Assembly: GCA_022376465.1 (NCBI GenBank)
Contig: JACDTU010000006.1
Location: 620,001 to 684,000, forward strand
Reading direction: 5' to 3'
DNA from: Cubamyces lactineus
Lineage: Eukaryota > Basidiomycota > Agaricomycetes > Polyporales > Polyporaceae
DNA: 64,000 nucleotides
The notes under the pieces were generated by a model. The model was not told the origin of the DNA, ran no database searches, and saw only the letters and a program-made list of their open reading frames with translations. The translations under genes were made by a program, and so were the position numbers. Of this stretch, positions 58,555 through 64,000 are shown in pieces. Every line of letters starts with the position of its first letter. Position 1 is the stretch's first letter.

Positions 58555-61500
58555 ATGCCGAGGTTAGGTAGCGAATCTAATTCACCCGTCCGCCGACACA
58601 GCCCAAACCAGACGCTCTCAAACTACTTCCAGGTCAACTATCAGGTCTGGCAGATTCGCTCCAGCGGTCCTTCCCGTACCGAACCAGAGCCGCGCGCAGA
58701 CCCCGGGCCATCCACCCCTCCGCCACAGCCTTCCTCAGATCCCCAGCTCGACGCCCTAGATGGCCTCCTCAACCGCACACGTGCCTCTGCCTCGCGGACA
58801 AGGTGGAACGCGCGTTCCTCCGGTAGCCCGTACGGCCACCGCCCCCTGCACAAGTGGCTTCCCTCTGAGCAGAAACATTTCGAGGAACTGAGCGCTTTCG
58901 TGGAGATGTTCCCCGAGCCAGGCTCCGGTGATGAGCACGATGAAGAAAAGGCCTTACAGGAGCAGCTAATGGAGAATTCACGAGAAGATGAAGGAGAGAT
59001 GGCTGACGAGGAGGACCACATGGGGGAGGAGTCAGATTGGGAGGAGGCTGACATCGCTGAGCCGCCGCCGACACGGCTGCACACACAGGCGCGGCTATCG
59101 TCATCTTCCATCGCGGTGAGGAAACGGGAGCGTAACAAGAAGAAGAGGGCAAAGGCTCGCGCGAAAGCCAAAGAGAAGATGAAGCCTCCCGCACCTCCAG
59201 ATCCCGTACGTGACGCTCCCAAGGATCTCCTCATGTCAATGTCCCGCATTGCACAGCTTGTCGGGTCTCTAAATGCTGATCCACCGGACGAACGAAACGA
59301 GCTCATCAAGCGTTTCCAAGAAGCGTTCGGAGAGGCGAGCGATTCCCAGCTTGGATCACTCCCCGCCGAGCCCACACAGTGGCGAGCAGAGGTGCTGCAG
59401 AGCGTACGACGGATGGAGAGCATGCTGGGGCAAATGGAGAAGTGGCAAGCTCAAGTGGCGCCTGGAGAAATCGAGGCACTCAGAGAGGAGACGGCTCGGT
59501 TGGAGGTACGAGTTCGAGCGGTGGTGGAACACAAGGAACGAGAGAGGAAAGTCTTGCAGACGGCAGTGAGAACCGCTGTAGAAGCTAAGCTGGGCAACAT
59601 TCCTGGAATTACCTTTGGCGGAGTCTCAGATGACTCTTCGAAGGCAAGCGAGGAGGTGCAGGTCCATGTTGCAGAGACGGCGGAGGCATCCAAAGGCGAC
59701 GAGTCAGTTGTCACGGATGAAGGAAGCTTGATTCTATCAGGTGCGAATGGAGAAGAAGACGATGCAGCCAGCATCTCTGATAGCCTTTCAGAGGGCCCTT
59801 CTTGTCCATCATTGGCCGATGCGGGCCCTACGGAACTACAGTCGGACCAGCGATCCGTACTTGACAAAACAATACCAGCAAATCCGCCATCTGCGAAACC
59901 GCCACCACATACCACTGCGCACACGACCGATATCAATGCTTCAATACCGCCGATTATCCCTGTATCTGCACCTAACGATCCACCACGACAATCGATCTTC
60001 AAGTTCGGTTCTGCCTCTGCGACACCTCTTAGCATATCTTCTTCGCCTCTATCTGTTAAGCCGTCCGCACCAACTCCGTCTACGGCGCCACGACCTGCTA
60101 CTGTCTCACTACCCACTGTGAACTTGAATGTTCCACCAGCAGCGCCAGCCAATCCAATCGAGCACTTGAAGAAGAAACCATGGTCTATGGTCGAGGTCCT
60201 GTTTCTCCTAGAGGTCGTCGCACATTTCCCGCCTGCGGAACACGGATGGACTTTCATTGCGGAGGCGTACAATAACATCCTCATCACTCGTCCTCTTCAG
60301 GAGTGGTTCGGTAAGCAAGCCGCAACGAGCAACGATGAGGAGGCGAAGATGAAGTCCGTTCTGCAGAAGATGCACACCGAGGCCCGTCAACTGCGAACTC
60401 GTGCCGCTAAAGCCAAAGCAGATGCGGCGTCTGCGGAGCACTCGAAGGTGGGCCAGCGCGGTAAGCCGGCACCCTTTGGGAGCACGGATGCCCGTGCTGA
60501 GGCTGACGCTCGCGGAAAGCACCCAGCGAACGCCGTGTTCGACGAGGATACGCTCTTTCACACTCGGCTACCCCATCCCTTTCCGCCACCCGCAGGCAGG
60601 CCCGCCAGCGCTGCGGACAATCCTGCGTTACCGCCACCAGCACAGCGTATTGTGACTTTTCCACGCCGCCGCCCACCGTTCAGCCTGCCGTCTGAGGATG
60701 CGCGGGCATTCGCACGCGTCATGGCGTCTGCTGCAGCCGGAGTACGTCCTCCATCCGGAGAGTCTCGCGCTGCCATGCTCGCGCTGTACTCGGCGACCAA
60801 ATCGCGATATCCTGTTCGCACCGCTTGGGACTGCTGGCATCGTTGGTGCACACCGTGGATCGTGCAGGACGCCGACGACGCGAGTCGAGCCACGGCGTCG
60901 AACGCAGAACCGGAATCGCCACCGACGGTGCTCGACTATATTGCGGGTAACCTGTGCCTGCCTGCAGGTACATGGCTGTCACAACCGCGAGGGTTCGTGT
61001 ACCGTCCGATCCCAGGCACATATCCCGACGCCCCTGGGGTACAGCACAGAGTCGTTGCGGGGTACGATCCAAGGCCCGGCATGGTGGCGTTTGCGCGTAT
61101 GGCGCACCTGTACGCGGAGCGGACCTGGGCTGGGGTGGGCCTGAAGAGGAAGCCGGACGGGACGGTCGCGGAGGAGGTGCTCGTGGGACGGAGGGCGAAG
61201 CTGCCAGGTACCTTGGCGGGGATCTGGCCAGGCAAAGGTAAGAGAGGTTATCTTGTTCTGGATTTGAACGTCTGGTGCTCATTCTAAGGTGCAGTTATAA
61301 ATCCGCCCACCAAGTCTGCGACCAATGCCCGTCCTCCGGCGCCTGCTGCTGCTACACAGTCTTCAGCTGCTCAGCCTGCTGTGACAGCTCCACAAGTGGC
61401 TGCCCCTGCAATCCCTCAGCAAGTAAACACCCCTGCATCTACTACGACTACAACAGCGGGCGACGCGAGGGCTAAGAAAGTTCGCTCCACGGCTCTCCCT

Positions 61501-62112
61501 TCGAAACCCATTCCTCTAGGCCATGGCAAGGCTGTGCAATCTGCAGAAGCTGCCGCCGCCACAACATCGACCGCCGTCCCCTCTACCCCTTCCGCCAATG
61601 CCACAGCCACGCCTGCTTCCATACCTACTCCCGCTCAACCGAATGCAACAGCCACTGCACCACCTCGCCTGGCACCACTTCCCCTCCCGCAACCGCGTAA
61701 ACCGCCCCCTGTCGACCCGCCCTGCGTGCCAGAGGGCACGCTCGGGAACCGCACGCGCCCGGGGATGGCGGCGTGGTTCGAGCGCGTGGCGGTACGTGCG
61801 GACGTGCTCGAGCGCGTGACGGGCATGCGCGAGGCGCGGCGCGGGTATGTGCGTGCGATGGAGGGTGCGGTGAGGGAGGCGATGGCGCGGGAGGGGAAGG
61901 TGTTTGCGGTTGAGTTTGGGGAGGCCGGTGCGGTGGAAGGCGGTAAGACGGGGCAGAGAGAGGTGGATGAGGGAGAGGAGGGCGAAGAGAGAGGGAAGAA
62001 GCTACCCGTGCACTTGAGGCAGCTGGTCCTTCCTCCTGTGCCGCCGATGAGGAAGATGCTGTGGGCGAGGCCGGGGTTGGGTGTACCGGGGAAGGGCCCG
62101 AGGCGGGAGTGA
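58555..62112 (+). CDS. Large nuclear-looking protein, unknown function
   Basis: Two exons (58555-61237, 61289-62112; 51-nt intron) give 1168 residues from the ATG of MPRLGSESNSPVRRHSP. An acidic segment (EDEGEMADEEDHMGEESDWEE) is followed by a basic stretch (RKRERNKKKRAKARAKAKEK) that can serve as a nuclear localisation signal. A coiled coil (about residues 295-350) and a disordered Pro/Ser region come next. The only folded-looking parts are KKKPWSMVEVLFLLEVVAHFPP and HGWTFIAEAYN, then YPVRTAWDCWHRW, whose Trp spacing is vaguely Myb/SANT-like. The C-terminal 60 residues are a basic, helical segment ending GVPGKGPRRE. I cannot assign a family. Confidence 0.7.
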
Positions 62113-63370
62113 GGACGACGGTGCGGTGCGGCACGATGATTATGGTGAAGCAAGGCCCTAGGCCTATCGGGCGGTGTATACAACCTACATTCACGGTACA
62201 TACATACAACACATCATTACTACTATTGCATGCTCACGAAAGGGATGTTGCTGTTGCGAAATGCCAAGACGCCAGGCTGGGAAGCGTCGTGCGGAGTCAT
62301 GTGCGGTTCAAGTATATCGAATGCCTGTTGACGTGAACAATACCTCACTGCGTGCTTGTGTTCAAGCCAGATCGGACGGAACTCGTGTACGAGCGCAACG
62401 TATCGCTTGGCGCAATCGTCCTCACATATCGTCTTGGTGGACCGAGCGGGAATTTAGGTTGCCGGTGTCGTCTCTCCAAACGAACAACTCACACCGTTCA
62501 TACGAATCACGCAAGAACACACATCACCGCCGACCGCGGACCAGATCAAAAACCGAGCTGCTCTGCTAGATTATACAATCCGTATGCCGGAAAAAATGCT
62601 ACAGGGATATATGCACATACGTACGTACTATTACTGCTACTACGATCCGCCCGTAACGCATAACCGGTGGAACGTCTGGACGTTTGAACCTTCGCGATCG
62701 GTACTCGAAACTCGGTACCCCCCGTCGATGGGTGGGAGAGGGAGTGGTATGTAGTAGTATAATGTCCATCTAGGAATCTTTGGCACCCCTCGCCCGTCTG
62801 TGCGTGGCTATCTGCTCGCGTTGCATGATGACGCCGTGGCACAGTGCGCGTGGCTGCGATCGGCGCACAGTCGTATTCTTGTGCGTGGCGGGAGGGTAGT
62901 ACACGCGAGGCGAGGGAAGGGGGGATATATGCGCGTCACGGATTCGTATAGTCCGCGACCAATCAAGTATAAGATGACACGTGCAAGGAAACAAAGGATT
63001 AGGAAGAGCAAGGAGCAAGGGAGACCAGAAATGTGCGATGTGCGATGTGTGTGCGATGCAATCCCGGAGAGACGACTGGTGAGAGTGACGACAGCGATAT
63101 TGCGGAGGATGAGCGATGTGCACGGTGATGACGACGACGAGAGCAATGCGGATGAAGGCACGGTATCGGGCGTCCGGATTGTGTGGACGCTTGGGTGTCA
63201 ATGTGATGACGATGATGAGAGGAGCGAGAGACGGAAAGCGGAGTGGTGTGCGTGCGTGTATAGCGGTGATGTTGGACGAACGATGATGAATGAGACGGGA
63301 ACCAGGAGCAAGAGTATATGCAACACGATGTAGCAATGGTGCGCCGTGCGTGCTTGACCGCGGGGGTCGC
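62113..63370. other. Intergenic between convergent genes
   Basis: This 1.25-kb gap separates two convergent genes. It contains ACGTACGTACTATTACTGCTACTACG near 62620-62645 and several repetitive GATGACGACG-type stretches near 63120-63220. No gene is recognised. Confidence 0.5.
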
Positions 63371-64000
63371 TCAGCCCAAAGCATGGCTAAGCGTGACGGA
63401 CCCGGCAGGCACGAGATGTGCGCGCACGAACTGCGCAAGCTCCTCGTTCGGGAACACCGCTGCGATCCCGCCTCCCACTCCGGCACCTGTACTCGCACCC
63501 GAGCCCATACCCATTCCTGTACCCATTGCTGCGCCGACTCCGATATCCACGCTCCCGCCCATACTCGCACCTACACCGACGTCCGTACCCGCGGTCGCGC
63601 CAGGTCCACCCAACGTCCCCGCGAACGGCATCGGCGACGGCGCCGGCGATGGGGAAGAAAAGAAAGGGAAAGGCGATAGCGGCAACGACTCCGATGGCGA
63701 AGTCGGTCCGGCCGCAGACGCATATCCCGGGCCGGCACACGCACACCCCGGCGCCTGGAGGCACTCCAAGAAGCTCTCGTGCAGCGCACACCCTGTTCCC
63801 GTCGGGCTGAGCGCACCCAGCATCTGCATCCCGCCGCCGACACCCATCATCAGACTGAGGTTCGAAGCTGGGCAGCTCATGCCGTCTCCGCTGGAGAACG
63901 GGGTGGGGAAGCTCGAGTAGGTCTGGGGGATCAATGAAGAGCTCGAGGAAGAGCTCGAGGGGAAGCTCGGGGGTGCTGGGGAAGGTGAGGGAGAGGGCGA
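63371..64000 (-). CDS. C-terminal part of a low-complexity protein, cut by right edge
   Basis: An open frame runs from the right edge to the stop at 63371 (about 209 residues). It begins Ser/Pro-rich, then has GMSCPASNLSLMMGVGGG and a Cys-containing segment (GCALHESFLECLQAPGCACAGP). A Gly/Ala/Thr-rich run follows (GGSVDIGVGAAMGTGMGMGSG), and the end is VFPNEELAQFVRAHLVPAG. There is no start codon within the window, so the 5' part lies beyond it. The cysteine segment has no recognised fold; the function is unknown. The composition could also reflect a non-coding frame in GC-rich DNA. Confidence 0.4.
   Translation of the reverse strand, partial: SPSPSPSPAPPSFPSSSSSSSSLIPQTYSSFPTPFSSGDGMSCPASNLSLMMGVGGGMQMLGALSPTGTGCALHESFLECLQAPGCACAGPGYASAAGPTSPSESLPLSPFPFFSSPSPAPSPMPFAGTLGGPGATAGTDVGVGASMGGSVDIGVGAAMGTGMGMGSGASTGAGVGGGIAAVFPNEELAQFVRAHLVPAGSVTLSHALG

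Overview
The window is nuclear DNA from a filamentous basidiomycete, most likely an Agaricomycete. Almost every gene is cut by several short (about 50-75 nt) GT-AG introns. The gene content also fits: cysteine-patterned hydrophobins, two microsomal P450s, a single-TM surface protein of the mushroom type, an NCS1 permease and questin-oxidase-like proteins. Exon joins were worked out by hand from splice sites and reading phase; joins called phase-consistent give an open frame of whole codons.

Layout. 0-8.2 kb: two paralogous questin-oxidase-like (DUF4243) genes, the first cut by the left edge, with an NCS1 permease, an F-box/LRR-like gene and a tRNA-Glu(CTC) between them. 8.3-9.0 kb: a 701-bp TIR-bounded non-autonomous transposon. 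9.5-12.7 kb: MRM2-like rRNA methyltransferase, then a head-to-head pair of histone H4 (minus) and a TFIIIC triple-barrel subunit (plus). 15.7-17.5 kb: an MFS (DHA1) transporter. 19.4-21.5 kb: a WRAP73/WDR8 WD-repeat protein in nine exons.

21.7-35.0 kb is a duplicated region. Block A (about 21.72-24.47 kb) and block B (about 27.0-29.6 kb) each hold an upstream segment, a hydrophobin gene with an [LI]P[IT]S repeat tail, and a convergent P450 3' end. In block B the P450 is complete (13 exons) and is followed by a second complete P450. In block A only a 127-bp eroded remnant of the P450 C-terminus is left. An AIM9-like APH-fold kinase gene lies between the blocks.

36.4-40.6 kb: three more hydrophobins of 228, 311 and 112 residues, two with very long low-complexity insertions before the first cysteine of the motif. 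42.8-44.0 kb: two short secreted peptides sharing an MPLPxR core. 45.0-51.2 kb: Cdc12-type septin, a protein with two 81-residue repeats and FHTSA motifs, and a single-TM surface protein. 51.8-55.3 kb: a hydrophobin whose natural ATG is out of frame with its intact eight-cysteine domain, a 183-residue membrane protein, and a cysteine-free secreted protein made of LPIPS repeats followed by five copies of a DPIASxLSSILGELP unit. 58.6-62.1 kb: a large nuclear-looking protein of unknown role. The right edge cuts a further minus-strand gene.

Taken together, housekeeping genes (H4, TFIIIC, MRM2, septin, WRAP73) are interspersed with a cell-surface and secretome neighbourhood: six hydrophobins, one repeat protein and two secreted peptides within 32 kb. 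Repeat modules appear to be shared between hydrophobin tails and the cysteine-free secreted protein. That protein, the peptide pair and the duplicated block are the best candidates for something undescribed.
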